The notes: generated by a model from the letters alone, not told the origin. Counted from the first letter of the stretch, positions 12,401 through 22,825 are shown. The stretch is DNA of 64,000 nt from Cristatella mucedo (GCA_009760855.2 WPIO01000012.1:5540501-5604500); one strand, 5' to 3'. Program-made: numbers and translations.

Positions 12401-15400
12401 TCTTAAGCCCCCCCCCCTTCTTTTCACTCTCTATACTCCCCCTCTAGCTAAGCCCAAACACAATCATTCAAGGCCGATTATACCCAGCTCTACTTATCTT
12501 CTGACTCTTTCTGGGCCTTGATCAGCACCATGACTCAAAATAATTCTCTTGCATCGACAGCCTGCATCGACGATATTTAGATGGCCATCAACTTCCTGAA
12601 GCTACCGATGATAAGACCAACCTAACAGTTGTGGTCAAGCCTAGTTCATCCTCAAGTTGATAGACCTCACCCTCAAGTTAATACAGCCACCCATAACTAC
12701 TTGCCAGCAGGTCAATAAACAAAGAATAAGGCAAGATCCGGCAAAGCAGGCTGCACGACACGTGCTTCATGACAACCGCAGCCACAGAACAGTGTCATTG
12801 GCCAGAGGTAGAAGCCACAAGCGGCCAGCAGACGAAGCAAGACTGCCGCAGACGCAACTCACCGACAGTTTGCAGCTCTCGCACAAGACGTACATCAGGG
12901 CTTCGATGCAGCGCTGCAGTGAGGCAGCTTCGACGCCAAGCTTTTCTGCAAAACGACATTGCTACGTGACAAAGGTGCACGACAGACTAGGCAGCGAGGC
13001 AGCAGGAGACAGTGGGGGCAGGCAGTGCCACAGTGACAGCAGCTGCATGGGGACACTACTCACGGCTGGCATTCTGGTAAATTTTTGCAACGACTCCTTT
13101 CTTTATAAACTCCATCGCTCTCTTGGCTAGCTCTGCAGCCACTGAAAATAACAGCAGCCGCAAACTGCCACACAGAGTGCCAGCAAGCAGGTAGCAATTT
13201 AGTGTGTGCAGCTGAAAACAGTATCAACGTCACGTGAAACCAATCTACCACGTGCAAAACACGAACGATCGGGTTTAATAGACCTCCGAGCAGAGGGCAG
13301 CCTTTGCTAGCAAGGTACTTTTCAAAGTCATACAGTTCAGCTGCTTCCAAGCTCCTCAATTTTGCTCCAAGCAGCATCCGAGTTTGGGACACTCGACTCA
13401 TGGTCAGCACTTGCACAGTGAGCAGCACAAGGTCTGATCTGAATGGATGCTTCAGGATTAAACATGTTGGAAACAGCCAATGTAATCCCTTACACTACGG
13501 CTCAAGCACCAGGCTGCCTACCGACGTTTTCAGATGGAAGGAACCTTCTCTCCGAAGTCAGAAGGACGCTTCAGGCAAGTGCAGCAGAGATCCAACCTGT
13601 CCAACAGCAGTCGACAACCAAAGCCTAAACTCAATAGCAGTCTATATGTGGCTTCAAAGACGTATTTGGATGACAATGTTAAATTGCACTAACGGGAAAA
13701 CATGCTCAGGTGAAGGTCTTTGATGCCAGCACGTCCGAGATGTATGGCACATACTTTTCTTGTAGGTGTTGTTCTTTTAGTCACGCTCAAGATTGGTCTT
13801 GCCAACAAGTAACTAGATTCTATTATTCCATGATACTATTTCATTTGATAAATTGTCTCAATCTGTAACCGTTGCTCATACCAACTTCATTCATGAGATA
13901 GAATCTTAAAAACCGGGAGCTGGTCTTGAGCTTTTCCAACCTGCAAATGTGACGGCATGAACCTCTCGACTGACATTGACACTTGACTCGAGTGAGGCAA
14001 AATCCGACTATATCGAGCAAAGTAGAAGAATATTTCAGCCATCAATGATTGCAGCCAGCCTCATAGCCTCGACAAATAGTCTGCAATGCACCTAGAGGTG
14101 TGGATGTTTGGACTACTAGCAAAACATTCCGATGCCCAGCAGCTGCAAGGCATCTGCCAGACGGGCAGTGGTCCTTCTGGAAGTTGATTCGATTGCCTGG
14201 AGAACATGTTAGGGTCTACATGGGACGCAGAGCAGCTAAAAGTGGAATTAATCAATAACAATAAAAGATGGCCCACTGGGTTTGATTGAAAGGCTAGAGA
14301 TATAGACGGGACCATAATTTGTCGTGCTTGCCCTACACTACAGCATGGCTGGAAGTAACAAGAGGCTTTTAACTTGTACATTAGAGATTCCCAATGAGCT
14401 GTCCTATCGCATCTCTACAGCATAGCAATTACGACTGGTTACTCCCAAAAAGTACAACACCGTCAAAGCCAGTCCCTAGAGCTAGTAGGAGAGGACTTGC
14501 TGTGTGTCTTCAATCGACAAATGCAGCAACCCTTGTCAATCTTCTTTCGGCATTCCTACGTCTGGTCAACACGGTTAACAACTATTACGACTGGTTCACT
14601 ATAAATCTAGCAGAACATAATTTCAGCCAGCTGCATCAGTACAAAAGTCATGGGGCAAGTACCGATATTTTTTGCCTCCACTAAACCGATGCTATCATTA
14701 TAGCTTCAGTTGCCTGGTTAAATAGGTGAGGTTTTCCAATTTCAAGCAACAGGTGAGCTAATAAGCTAAAACTGTTTGAGAATTGATTCGTTATTTTACT
14801 GCTGAATGATCCACGTGCTCTCTACCTCTGTAATCATCCTTTACATTCAGATGCCCACAGATCCTACAAAACGGCTGTAAAAACTAATAACAAGACTCGG
14901 CAATTGCTACATGCAGAGGAACAAACAGGCCCGGTCACGAGCCGAATTCGGAGCTACAATCAGCATAAGTTATTAGAGGTAAGATATGTGGTTGATCACA
15001 TATCAATCCTGATCTGGGGCTGTAACCATGGGGCTAACAAAAAGTAGTAAAAGTAGGCTGATTCAACAGCTTCATTTATATAGCTCCACATGACTGCTAA
15101 CAGCAATCGCCCCTAACTTGAACTAAAGAATTGAATATTAACTCAATACCACGGTCGTGAAGTGAAAGCACCGTTTACATGGGCTAAGACTTGGGTGTTT
15201 AATAATAAGGATAGTAAAAAAAATAATAATAATAATATTGTTAGTAATGGTGACACACTTGTTTAGCTGCCAACCATAACAGCCGAAGGTGTTGCCAAAG
15301 TACTGTCGAATTTCAATTTATGTTCGCATTAGCAGCATTCGTCAATTAGCCGTTATACTACACCTGCTACAGCAGAGAATATGACCCATGCATCTCTGTG

Positions 15401-16533
15401 AGCCTTAAGCCGTTGTAACTATGCAACCACTGGTATCGTGCAACCCCTAGTGGCGAACTTGCCTCCTGGCGTAATAACAATAATAATACATTTGCATAAC
15501 GTCCTCAGAGAACTAATCTATTTCTAGGCACTTGACATATGCTGTAAAGGAAGCATGATTAAATGGGTTGTGGTAGCATGCACCATGTCCACAAGCATAA
15601 CATGGTTAGAAGGAACATGCACCGGATCAACATGCAAATACGGTTAGTAACAGCATGCACAGTGCTAGCACGCATAAGCACATGTCCCAAGGTCATGAGC
15701 ACCCACTAACTGCTCTGATAAACAGGTGCGTTTTTAGCTTCTTTTTTTAAGATGCCAAGTAATGAGATGTAGTGTATCAGTCGAGAGTGAGTTCCAGGCT
15801 TTGGAAGAATACGAAATAAAGGCACAATCTCCACAGAGTATTTTAGGTTAGTACGAGGTATAGCTAAACGATTTGATTCCAGAAAAGTGGGTAGTACGAT
15901 GCCTAGCCTGGTGTTGATTAAGTCTGATGGGTAGCCTGGAGCCAGAGAATGAAAGGACCTAAAAGTGAGTGACAGATCTCGATGCGCTGCTTGACTGAGA
16001 GCCTGTGCAATTCGGCTAGAATTGGTAGGATGTGGTAAATGCGCCGCTCACGACAGACAAGCCTAGCTGCAGTGTTTCGCACTAACTGTAAGCACCTGAT
16101 TGCACAGGTCGGTAGTCCAGCAAGCAGTAAGTTACAAGCTGAGACGGGATGTCAAAAATTCACAAACCAATTCAGGTATAGTATCCCTGCCTAAGCGAGC
16201 CCGAGTTTTAGCAATGTTATTTAACTGAATGTAGGCAGACTTGACCGTTGAGCTGATGTGAGGTCTTTTTGGAAGAGAAAATATCAACTAATACAGCAGG
16301 CTCATCAAAAGTAATGCTAAAGATTAGGCGTGAAAATTCAAACAATTTCATCCCATCGTGGCCGCATAGAGCCACGGGGATGTAGCTGAGCGTCTGATAG
16401 GGCCCGGCGCTAGCCGGCACATGCAAAGTGGGCGTAAAAAGGCAACCGAGCCCGGTATTTGGTTACCTTGGATATCAAACTGCGCAAGCAGGCGAAGACT
16501 GGTCTTCTGGTCATCATCTAGCAGAAGTAACAT
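3212..16533 (-). CDS. COMMD2: COMM domain-containing protein 2
   Basis: Five minus-strand exons join in frame: 16533-16467, 13141-13064, 12945-12863, 3843-3670 and 3418-3212. They total 609 nt, or 202 codons plus stop; vertebrate COMMD2 is about 199. The N-terminal MLLLLDDDQK, the helical segment AMEFIKKGVVAKIYQNAS, the linker SEIDFHDSLMILEF and the C-terminal COMM domain (from about residue 121, LPEYKDLEWRIDVQLASR, through LQTDPGNLLHL to RRIMRNIK at the C-terminus) follow COMMD2 in order. Every junction has an AG acceptor and a GT donor with compatible phase. COMMD proteins are subunits of the Commander/CCC complex, which recycles membrane cargo from endosomes. The start is the ATG at 16533-16531, which aligns with the family start. 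Introns 1 and 3 are filled with LINE and SINE copies. Confidence 0.93.
3670..3843 (-). CDS. COMMD2: COMMD2 exon 4
   Basis: There are 58 codons from LSEIDFHD to LEWRIDVQ. The acceptor is 'cttccag' and the donor 'GTATGA', phase 0 on both sides. The exon carries the start of the COMM domain. Intron 4, between this exon and exon 5, is only about 250 bp. Confidence 0.93.
4100..5079. other. COMMD2 intron 3, unassigned part
   Basis: There is no coding signal and no recognised repeat; the stretch is moderately AT-rich. It lies inside COMMD2 intron 3 (12862-3844). Confidence 0.5.
5080..7412 (+). mobile_element. LINE-A, long degenerate copy with RT domain
   Basis: The order of conserved blocks is that of a CR1/L2 ORF2 after the endonuclease: a linker region (5150-5500), a PVSLLPFLSQ-like motif (about 5850), an RT block with LSATYDTINHRVLLQHL from 6053, a 'SSILGPVLFTVYTLPL' motif, and FFADGTQLY where YADDTQLY is expected. 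A broken C-terminal block follows (6719-7170), then the hairpin and ATT tail (7340-7412). The second catalytic Asp is replaced by Gly, and there are several frameshifts, so it is inactive. It lies antisense within COMMD2 intron 3. Confidence 0.85.
7514..7636 (+). repeat. Polypurine tract with G-runs
   Basis: About 120 bases are almost purely A/G on the plus strand, with several GGG/GGGG runs at 7523-7558 followed by GA-rich sequence. It is a candidate G-quadruplex or triplex-forming segment (inference from composition). Confidence 0.7.
7735..8205 (+). mobile_element. LINE-B copy, 3' end
   Basis: A decayed ORF2 C-terminus is readable (LAVTFLRLQTVDDRSFCSAG, compare FLRLKTVGDRSFSSAG in the 18 kb copy). 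It is followed by 'ctcctgttgctgactgtggcac' and the terminal 'tgtggctttgtggagttaca' block with a TACATTACATT tail. Confidence 0.8.
8206..9160. other. COMMD2 intron 3, unassigned part
   Basis: No gene is recognised. The only notable feature is a C-run near 8480. Confidence 0.45.
9166..9343 (-). mobile_element. SINE-B copy (tRNA-derived)
   Basis: Read on the minus strand, it starts with a tRNA-like head with an A-box-like 'ggctcactaggtaaggcgg' and a perfect B box TGGGTTCGAATCC. The family body follows ('gggcgatcctttattgccgc', 'tgatagccgtcaaggctctt'), and it ends in 'gttaaatcagctcgtattta'. This is one of the best-preserved copies of the family in the window. Confidence 0.8.
9344..9797. other. 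COMMD2 intron 3, unassigned part
   Basis: No gene or assignable repeat is seen. Confidence 0.4.
9798..11612 (+). mobile_element. LINE-A copy interrupted by a nested LINE-A
   Basis: The 5' piece (9798-9856) matches the RT region just after the catalytic motif (compare 6355-6415). The rest resumes at 10581 and runs to the 3' hairpin and ATT tail at 11612. The resumed ORF (to 11364) encodes MAANFLKLNYDKTNLIV, SARNLGVTFQSDLSLDDQ, the conserved SRLDFCNSLLTGLPACAIR and the C-terminal WNSLP block. This is the most complete C-terminal part of the family in the window. It is 5' truncated within the RT domain, so the catalytic motif is absent. Confidence 0.88.
9857..10580 (-). mobile_element. LINE-A copy nested inside another LINE-A
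   Basis: The element is oriented antisense to its host copy, with its 3' (ATT)n tail at 9857-9872 and a 5' truncation near 10580. Its C-terminal ORF (10572-10087) is open. The host sequence resumes exactly after it, with TGCA(T) at 9853-9857 repeated at 10581-10585 as a short target-site duplication. Open frame, clean ends and near identity to other copies point to a recent insertion. Confidence 0.88.
11613..12324. other. COMMD2 intron 3, unassigned part
   Basis: No gene or clear repeat is seen beyond the short ATT run at the left end. Confidence 0.4.
12325..12655 (+). mobile_element. LINE-A fragment, RT region, highly degenerate
   Basis: Decayed versions of the RT-region phrases can be followed around 12365-12650: a 'gtacttcaggattcgatctta' block (compare the PQ(G)SILGP block), a damaged 'gccgattatacccagctctac' (compare ADDTQLY) and 'gatgataagaccaacctaaca' (compare DDKTNL). 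It includes a C-run near 12408. Confidence 0.6.
12863..12945 (-). CDS. COMMD2: COMMD2 exon 3
   Basis: The exon codes KLGVEAASLQRCIEALMYVL through CKLS. The acceptor is 'cgttttgcag' and the donor 'GTGAGT'. It corresponds to the family segment just before the SELDF motif. Its 83 nt restore phase 0 for exon 4. Confidence 0.9.
13064..13141 (-). CDS. COMMD2: COMMD2 exon 2
   Basis: The exon codes AAELAKRAMEFIKKGVVAK then IYQNAS, which matches the N-terminal helices of COMMD2. The acceptor is 'ttattttcag' and the donor 'GTGAGT'. It lies only 118 bp from exon 3. Confidence 0.9.
13142..15049. other. COMMD2 intron 1, unassigned part
   Basis: No coding exon or assignable repeat is seen. Several ORFs up to about 140 codons (13304-13723, 14061-14381, 14394-14684) have no recognisable motif and are treated as chance. 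Confidence 0.4.
15050..15112 (-). mobile_element. SINE-B 3' fragment
   Basis: On the minus strand the end of the family body is visible: a GCTATATAAATGAAGCTGTTGAATCAGC-like stretch. The tRNA-like head is missing. Confidence 0.5.
15190..15243 (+). repeat. (AAT)n-rich microsatellite
   Basis: AATAATAAGG followed by runs of AATAATAATAAT, of the kind left by LINE and SINE tails. Confidence 0.6.
15474..16265 (-). mobile_element. LINE-A copy, degenerate, antisense
   Basis: The (ATT)n tail is at 15474-15490 and the hairpin remnant follows. The complement of the C-terminal block is damaged but readable (GSRLGI-like, 'ttccaggctttggaagaat', 'gacagacaagcctagctgca'). It lies in COMMD2 intron 1 in the same orientation as the gene. 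Confidence 0.8.
16467..16533 (-). CDS. COMMD2: COMMD2 exon 1 (start)
   Basis: The ATG at 16533-16531 opens MLLLLDDDQKTSLRLLAQFD. The donor is AAG|GTAACC and the exon ends in phase 1. The start aligns with the conserved MLLELSEEHK start of the family. An upstream in-frame TTG is not needed. Confidence 0.88.
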
Positions 16534-17049
16534 GGCGCTCAACAGAAATTTCTGGCTAGGCTGTAGCAGCGAAAGTTAGGCAAAAGCGGAAACACCAGGC
16601 GCACTACTGTCCGACTTCACAGATCCGACTTCTACCGGAAGTAAGTCAGCGAATGCCTCCGCTGTGCCGCTTCAACAAGTGAGCACCTCGTTTCCTCCGG
16701 TCTCTGTAGAGTGAGAGGTGAGAGAGTAATGGATAAATAGAAACATCGCGATGAATAATAACTATGTTTCCTAGACTTCCGCTACATTTGCACGCCACGT
16801 GTCTCTTCCCATTCGTGGTTTCCTTTAGCAACTGATGCTGGCAGTGAGTGTAGGATGGTTGCCAATTTGTAAGAAATTATGGCAGTTCTGCAACAGTCCC
16901 ATGAATGAATGGCTTTTGCTCATCGACGTTTCTTGGTATAGGTGCCGCTTTAGCATTGCCTATTTCAAATACTAGATGTCAGACTTGTTTGTTTAATCTA
17001 CTATCCAGATAGACAATATACGGTGTCCGGAATTAACCGGTATGTATGT

Positions 17050-17182
17050 AAAGTTCATTTGTATAGCGCTCTAAGAGAACTTAAACTCTATTCAGGCGCT
17101 TCACATATGCCACGGGGCTCGAGCCAACGACCTCGGCAAGACCTTGATCAGGGCGAGCACCTTAACCACTGGGCCAAACCAA
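17050..17182 (-). mobile_element. SINE-A copy (tRNA-derived head, LINE-A-like tail)
   Basis: On the minus strand the head reads 'ggtttggcccagtggttaag' (A box) with a B box resembling GGCTCGAGCCCC. It is followed by 'catatgtgaagcgcc' and the hairpin arm 'tagcgctatacaaatgaact'. This tail matches the LINE-A 3' hairpin. Confidence 0.8.
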
Positions 17183-17395
17183 CCGTTATCGCTGAGCAGT
17201 CTCAAGCCGGCGACATGGAGTTTCTGTAATGCAGCTTGTAAATTGTTTAAGGTGGGAAATTAAATCTACATCTGTATAGAATTGTTTATCTTAATTACAT
17301 AGACGCCTGGTAATCTAGACATCGGCTGGTCTATAGCCTTCCGGAGGATTATTGATGTAGGGCGATACCAAGTTAAAGACGGTTGTAAGTGCAAT

Positions 17396-17862
17396 GCCCT
17401 GCGATTTTGAACTATGAGCTTGACAGCTGGACCTCGATCGTGAATTATGAACTTTGCTGCTGAATTTTCACTTAGAGCCACTTATGAAGTAACCGCGATA
17501 AGCCGAAACTTATGAGTAGCGCGATTTATGATAATGTTAAACGAAATAATCATATGACCTATGACCTGGCCATTATATAGAGCCTGAGCTTGACCGGAGT
17601 CGCGGTTTTGGAGTAACAGTCTGTGGATAGGTGAGTTGGAGCGCTGAGCGCGAGCTTGCAGTAAGCTTGTAAACGAGTCTATCGGAAGTCACCCGCCGTA
17701 TCCGCCGTCATATACATGCTCTTTGTGCTTTTTCTATTACGACGTTGCTGTTAGCTGCGTGCAGGTTACTGAGCGCTGTGTTGTTACCATTGGCCTTTTG
17801 CGAGCTTCTGGTCTCTGCCCACCGCTATCCGAACTTGCGAGGGTCGTGCGGCCATAACGTTT
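17396..17862 (+). repeat. Unclassified TATA-containing repeat, copy 1
   Basis: About 450 bp align by eye with 62203-62642, sharing 'gaactatgagcttgacagct', a TATATAG box (17574-17580), 'gagcttgaccg', 'gtaaacgagtctat' and 'gcgagggtcg'. It has no ORF. Size, a central TATA box and two dispersed copies fit an LTR or another element promoter. It abuts the 3' end of the minus LINE-B copy. Confidence 0.65.
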
Positions 17863-17884
17863 CGTAATCGCGGGGCATTGCTTA

Positions 17885-20110
17885 CAAGAAATTCAGTGTG
17901 CATGTCATGTCATGTATCTCCGTCAGTAACTCCACAAAGTCATAAAGACCATGTGGGTGTTATGCAGGAGAGTTTTGTATAGTGCACTCACAGCCTAAGC
18001 GGCTTTCGGTACGCATTCGGTAGCCAACTGACTTCGTCTCACGAAACAAAGAGAAAGTGGGAAGCATAGCAGAGTCAGGAGAGCAGTTGAGGTAGTGAGT
18101 AGCATAGAAGTAGCTGTTCAGGACCGCTGAAAAAGATGTGCCATAGTCGGCAGTCGGAGAGTAGATGTCGTTGCGTAAGAATTGTGGAAGCGAGTTCCAC
18201 AGTCTAGGACCTGCAGAGCTAAAGCTTCTGTCGCCAACTGTCTTTAAGCGGAGGAATGGGACAGCTAATTTATTGTCCTCACAGGACCTGAGGGTGCGAA
18301 CAGGCTGAAACTGATGCAGCAGTTCAGCTAGGTACGAAGGAGCCAAGCCGTGGCGGGCCTTGTGGGTCAGCGTAAGAACTTTGCTCTGTATCCTTTGCTC
18401 AATTGGCAACCATCCTAGCTCTTTCAGCAGAGGTGATACGTGCTCAAACCGCTGGGACTTAAATACCAGCCTTGCAGCCATATTCATAGTCCGCTGTAGT
18501 GGCATAATAGCTTTCTTTGGTAGCCCAGCCAAAAGGGAATTACAATAATCAAGCCGAGACAGAACTAAAGAGCTAGTTAAATTTTTTACAAGCCACTGTG
18601 GGAGACAGCTTCTAATCTTGGATAGGGATCGGATGTGATGGCTAGCTGTAGAGGCAGTCTTCTGAATGAAGCTTTTGAAATTGAGGCAGCTGTCGAACAC
18701 GACACCTAGATTACGAGCACGTGGTGAAGGTCGCACAATAGCATCACCTATTACAGCAGCAACGCCTTTTAATCCAGCCACACGCTTAGGGTGTCCTATG
18801 AGAAGCAGTTCGGTTTTATCGTCATTTAATTTCAGGAAGTTTTCCGACATCCAGGATCGAATATCGGCAAGGCAAGCATTCAGTTTCTCAGTTGCTGCAG
18901 CAGATTCCGACGGTTTAAATGACAAATACAACTGAGTATCGTCAGCATAGAAGTGATATCCTATTCCATGAGCCATAATAACTTTTCCCAGAGGTTGCGT
19001 ATAAATGAAGAACAGCAAGGGACCAAGTACAGACCCTTGAGGGACTCCACAGGTGACCCTTCTCATGTCTGAGACCTGACCCCCACACGACACGGATTGA
19101 ACACGATAAGACAAGTATGATTTAAACCACGCCAGTGCTTCGTCTGCCAGACCGATCATTGTTCTCAATCGTTCAAGCAGAACTTCGTGATCAATGGTGT
19201 CGAAGGCAGCAGACCGGCCTAGCAGTCCCGTCGTCGTTGCCACGTAGAATGTCATTGTTAACACGGAGGAGAGCAGTTTCAGTAGAGTGCTGCCTCTTGA
19301 AACCTGATTGAAATGCTTCTGACATTCCATTATTTTCAATATGTTCAACTAGCTGCTTAGCAACAATTTTTTCAAGAATCTTTGATAAGAACGGAAGAAT
19401 GGAAACTGGACGATAGTTTGCTAGGACCTCTGTGTCTAATCCAGGCTTTTTAAGAATAGGTCTAACGATTGCCGATTTGAAGGACTTGGGGACGACCCCT
19501 TTTCCCAAAGAAGCATTACAAATCTTGGTTATGGCAGGGCTAAGTTGGTCTGCAAGTGAAAACCACAGAGATGAAGGTATAGGGTCTTCAGGAGACGAGC
19601 TCTTTTTGCTAGACCTTATTAAGGCAGCCACATCACAGGCAGAAACATCGGAGAACCTTTTAAGAAAGGTCACAGGTTGAGGAACGGCGATTGCTTTGGT
19701 CGGATAGGGCTTAATGGAGGCACGAATGTGCACAATTTTTTCAGTAAAGAAGGCTGAAAACTTTTCGGCTGAGCCCTTAATATCTGGGGAGTCAGACCTC
19801 ACAGCATTGGCCAGTAAATGGTTTACTGTCTTATAAATCTGTTTAGTGTCCGACTGGCAGGAATTCAGCTTTCTAATGAAAAAAGAAGCCCTGGTTTTTT
19901 TGAGCTTTCGGATGTAAACTCGAAGGAAGTCTTTAAAATTGTCTAGGTCTGCCTCAGACCCCGATTTCTTGAAACGACGTTCCAGCCTGCGCTTAACACG
20001 GCACATCTTAAGGAGTTTTTTGTAAGTTGAAAGCAATCTCGACGACTTTGAACACGCATAGTAATGGTAATGCACTGTTGGGATTTCTCGCATAATGGTA
20101 TCTGAGGAAA
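17885..20110 (-). mobile_element. LINE-B, longest copy, ORF2 with RT domain
   Basis: Two overlapping frames (20093-19191 and 19348-17960, minus) together give a CR1/L2-type ORF2. The order is a linker (KKTRASFFIRKL), NYRPVSILPFLSKILEK, FQSGFKRQHSTETALL, then after a frame break SAAFDTIDHEVLLERL, GVPQGSVLGPLLF, the catalytic HFYADDTQLY (18938-18955), SRLDYCNSLLAGLPKKAI and the C-terminal WNSLPQFLRND block. The frame break near 19200-19225 seems to have removed the residues before SAAFDTID. No endonuclease domain is present, so the copy is 5' truncated. The 3' UTR ends in TACATGACATGACAT. Confidence 0.9.
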
Positions 20111-20129
20111 AGCTGTCGGCAAGTAAAGT

Positions 20130-20485
20130 TTGATTTACAGTGTGCTACGGTTTTTCTCAGCCGATTGTCTACGGACACAGTTGGGTCTCTGCTATGGATC
20201 TTGGTTTAGCATTTGATACCATTGAGAACGTTGTCCTTCTTGAGCGCATACCATCTCGCCTAGGCACCGCTGGCCGCTGCACTGCTATGGTTTAGGACCT
20301 ATCTCAGCGTGCGATTTCACAACGCCGATATCAGCAGTCATCCGCGGAGCGTTGCAAGTACGGGGTAACCCATGGAGCTGTACTTTGTTCACTTCTTTTC
20401 TCGATTTATATTTTCCCTCTTTCAGATGTTATCGCCAAGTACAATCCAAACTTTCATTTTAATTCAGATGACGCATTGAAAGTCG
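20130..20485 (+). mobile_element. LINE-A fragment, RT region, degenerate
   Basis: A decayed RT block is readable: LDLGLAFDTIENVVLLERI, then GVTHGAVLCSLLF-like and HFNSDD where HFYADD is expected. It has many stops and no 3' end. Confidence 0.65.
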
Positions 20486-20555
20486 TTTTAATGCAGATAT
20501 CGCACTTTTCCTGCGGCTTGATGTCGGTGCTGGCTTTTTGCAGTTCACACTTGTC

Positions 20556-20708
20556 GCGCTGGTTTGGCCCTGTGGTTAAGGTGCTCGCCCCGACCAAGGT
20601 CTGGCCGAGGTAGTGGTCTTGACCCCCCCCCCCGCGGTATATGTGAAGCGCCTCAATAGAGATTAAGTTTTCTTATGGCGCTATACAAATTAATTATATT
20701 AGTATTAG
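20556..20708 (+). mobile_element. SINE-A copy
   Basis: The head reads 'ggtttggccctgtggttaag' with 'gtgctcgccccgaccaaggt'. A C-run has expanded near 20624-20632 where the B box ends. The tail is 'gtgaagcgcctcaatagaga' and 'ggcgctatacaaattaatta', again the LINE-A-like hairpin. Confidence 0.85.
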
Positions 20709-22700
20709 TCCGCTGTGCTCCGTTCTTCAAGTTAGCGTGGATTTGAGGTCATGAACGACGACAATGCACCTAGCTGGTAACGAATCCAAACCTTGGGTTC
20801 TACGCTAAGACAAATGTAGCTGCATTCTGTTGCCAGGCAGTTGCGTTGACAATTACTGCCGACATGAACGACTGCAGCGGAAGGGCCGGGCTAAAGTGAC
20901 GCCCCATCCACCAAGCACGGCAAGCGGCGCTCCATTCCAGGCTCTGAGGAAGTGCTTTCCTCTCAGGCGAGGCTAGCAGTCGTGGCTAGGCGGCGAAGTC
21001 CGACTTCCTTCATCACAAGTTAGCCGGCCTTTAAGAAGAACCGTTTAATTTTCTTCTTCGAATCGAGGTGGACTGCATCTCTAGCTGTGAGCGGCATCTC
21101 ATGAAAACTAGCGAATTCCCGAGGCTCTTCTGTCATTCGGCGGTAAGTTGAACAGCAGTTGTACGCTTATCAGGACATAACTCTACGCACGAAATCACCT
21201 TCAAACTAAAGAGGTTATCGCTGTGCAGTTGGACTGCAGGGTGTGGATGACCTGTCCCGACGATGTGACGGACCTACTGCTCCGACAATAAAACCAACTA
21301 AGTGAACTCGCTTTTACGTTTACCAAACATCGTTGTAGAGGGCGAGAAAAAAATGGGACTCAGCTAGATGTTTCGCTCGACCGAGCTGTAGAAACGTATG
21401 CAGCTTTGCGAATTATATTGACTTCTGCTTTGCTACAATGCAAAGAGACTATCGCTGCGTGAATCAGTTAGAGGGCATCGTATTGTACTCCGCGGAGGCA
21501 TTGGAAGAAATACGAGCAGAGACAGAATCCCGGGCATGGCCCGGAATTTTCATTGAGTAGACCTTTTCGGATGTTGTTTGGAAATACTCATGATAATCCC
21601 AGTCAGCTATTCAGTCGCAGCCCATTTTGCAGACTGGCGCAGTGGAATGCTAGTGCTATATGTAGCCTCCGAAGGAGGCAGAGATTATCAGAAACGCGCG
21701 CCAAGAGCTCCCCGGTTCAAAGAAAAAACTTTGAGCAAACACGCGACTTCTCCTTGTAAACGAATGTTATGAAGATAGTAATCATAACAAATTGATGTAG
21801 TGCCAGCAACAACCAAGTTTCTTTCTAGACTAGACTACGAAGATATCTTCAAACAACAATCGTAGCAGCATTTTGAGCGCCCAGTCAGTTCTCGCCAAAG
21901 TCTTGGAATATCGAACTTAACGGCTCATTTTTCTGCACTGTACCAGCCTGCAAACATGCCGGAACTATTTAGATTAAAAATCAGATTTTGTGTATTAGCT
22001 AAAATTACGCTAGAAACTACGGTATGTCTAGCTATCAGCAGTTGTTCACCATACCTGTATGAGTTCCCTTGCAGTGTTCGCATTTGAAATAATGTGCTCA
22101 AGATTTGCCTAAATCCCGAGAGACATACCGAAGTATGATTTGTAGGCCTCACTTATCTTAACAGACACTTTGTAGTTTTTTTCTCTCTTCTGAATACATT
22201 GTTCGTTCGTGTAGTAAAAAGCATCCGCTGAGTGCAAATAAACTCTGCATATGCCAAGTCAATCAGCTGTGGCTACTTACTATTCTCTTGCATTTCAATA
22301 AAATACATTGAAATGCGTCCTCACCGTGCCTAATTGCAAAATTGAGAAATTTTAATAATTCATTGTCCTCACCGTTTTGTGGAGCAGTAGTTAATTTTTT
22401 TTATTTTAGGCAAAGAATTTTCAAAGGACAGGTTGTACCCAGGACACATTTTTTTTATAAAAGCTACCAAATTTTATTCATTCCTAACCGGTCGGCATGT
22501 CTTCACAGAAGACAGAACATTTGACAGCATGGTCGTATTCAGGGTTAATCAAAGGGGGCCAGAGTTTGATCTTGCCCGTGTACGATCGGATCAAGCTAGA
22601 GCAGACGGCGCCTTCAGGCAAGTCGGCAGGCGTTCTCCTCTTGGGCAGTTGAAGTTTGGGCCGCAACGTATCTACTACTTACCTTATTTTGAAGCATAGA
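20709..22700. other. Intergenic, no gene seen
   Basis: There is no ORF with recognised content on either strand. The stretch lies between COMMD2 and DP and holds no assignable repeat. Confidence 0.45.
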
Positions 22701-22704
22701 GTAG

Positions 22705-22825
22705 TCTCCAGTCTCCTTCTCTTGCATGTTGCTCCTGCTGCCGACTATGGCACATCCTTTCCAGCCGTTCTGAGCAGCTACTTCCGTGCTACTCACTACC
22801 TTGCCTCTGGGTCTTAGCCCAGGAG
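22705..22825 (+). mobile_element. LINE-B 3' UTR fragment
   Basis: The block 'tgctcctgctgccgactatg' is followed by 'ccagccgttctgagcagcta' and 'ctactcactaccttgcc'. These are landmarks also seen in the 7.7 kb and 23.0 kb copies. Confidence 0.55.
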
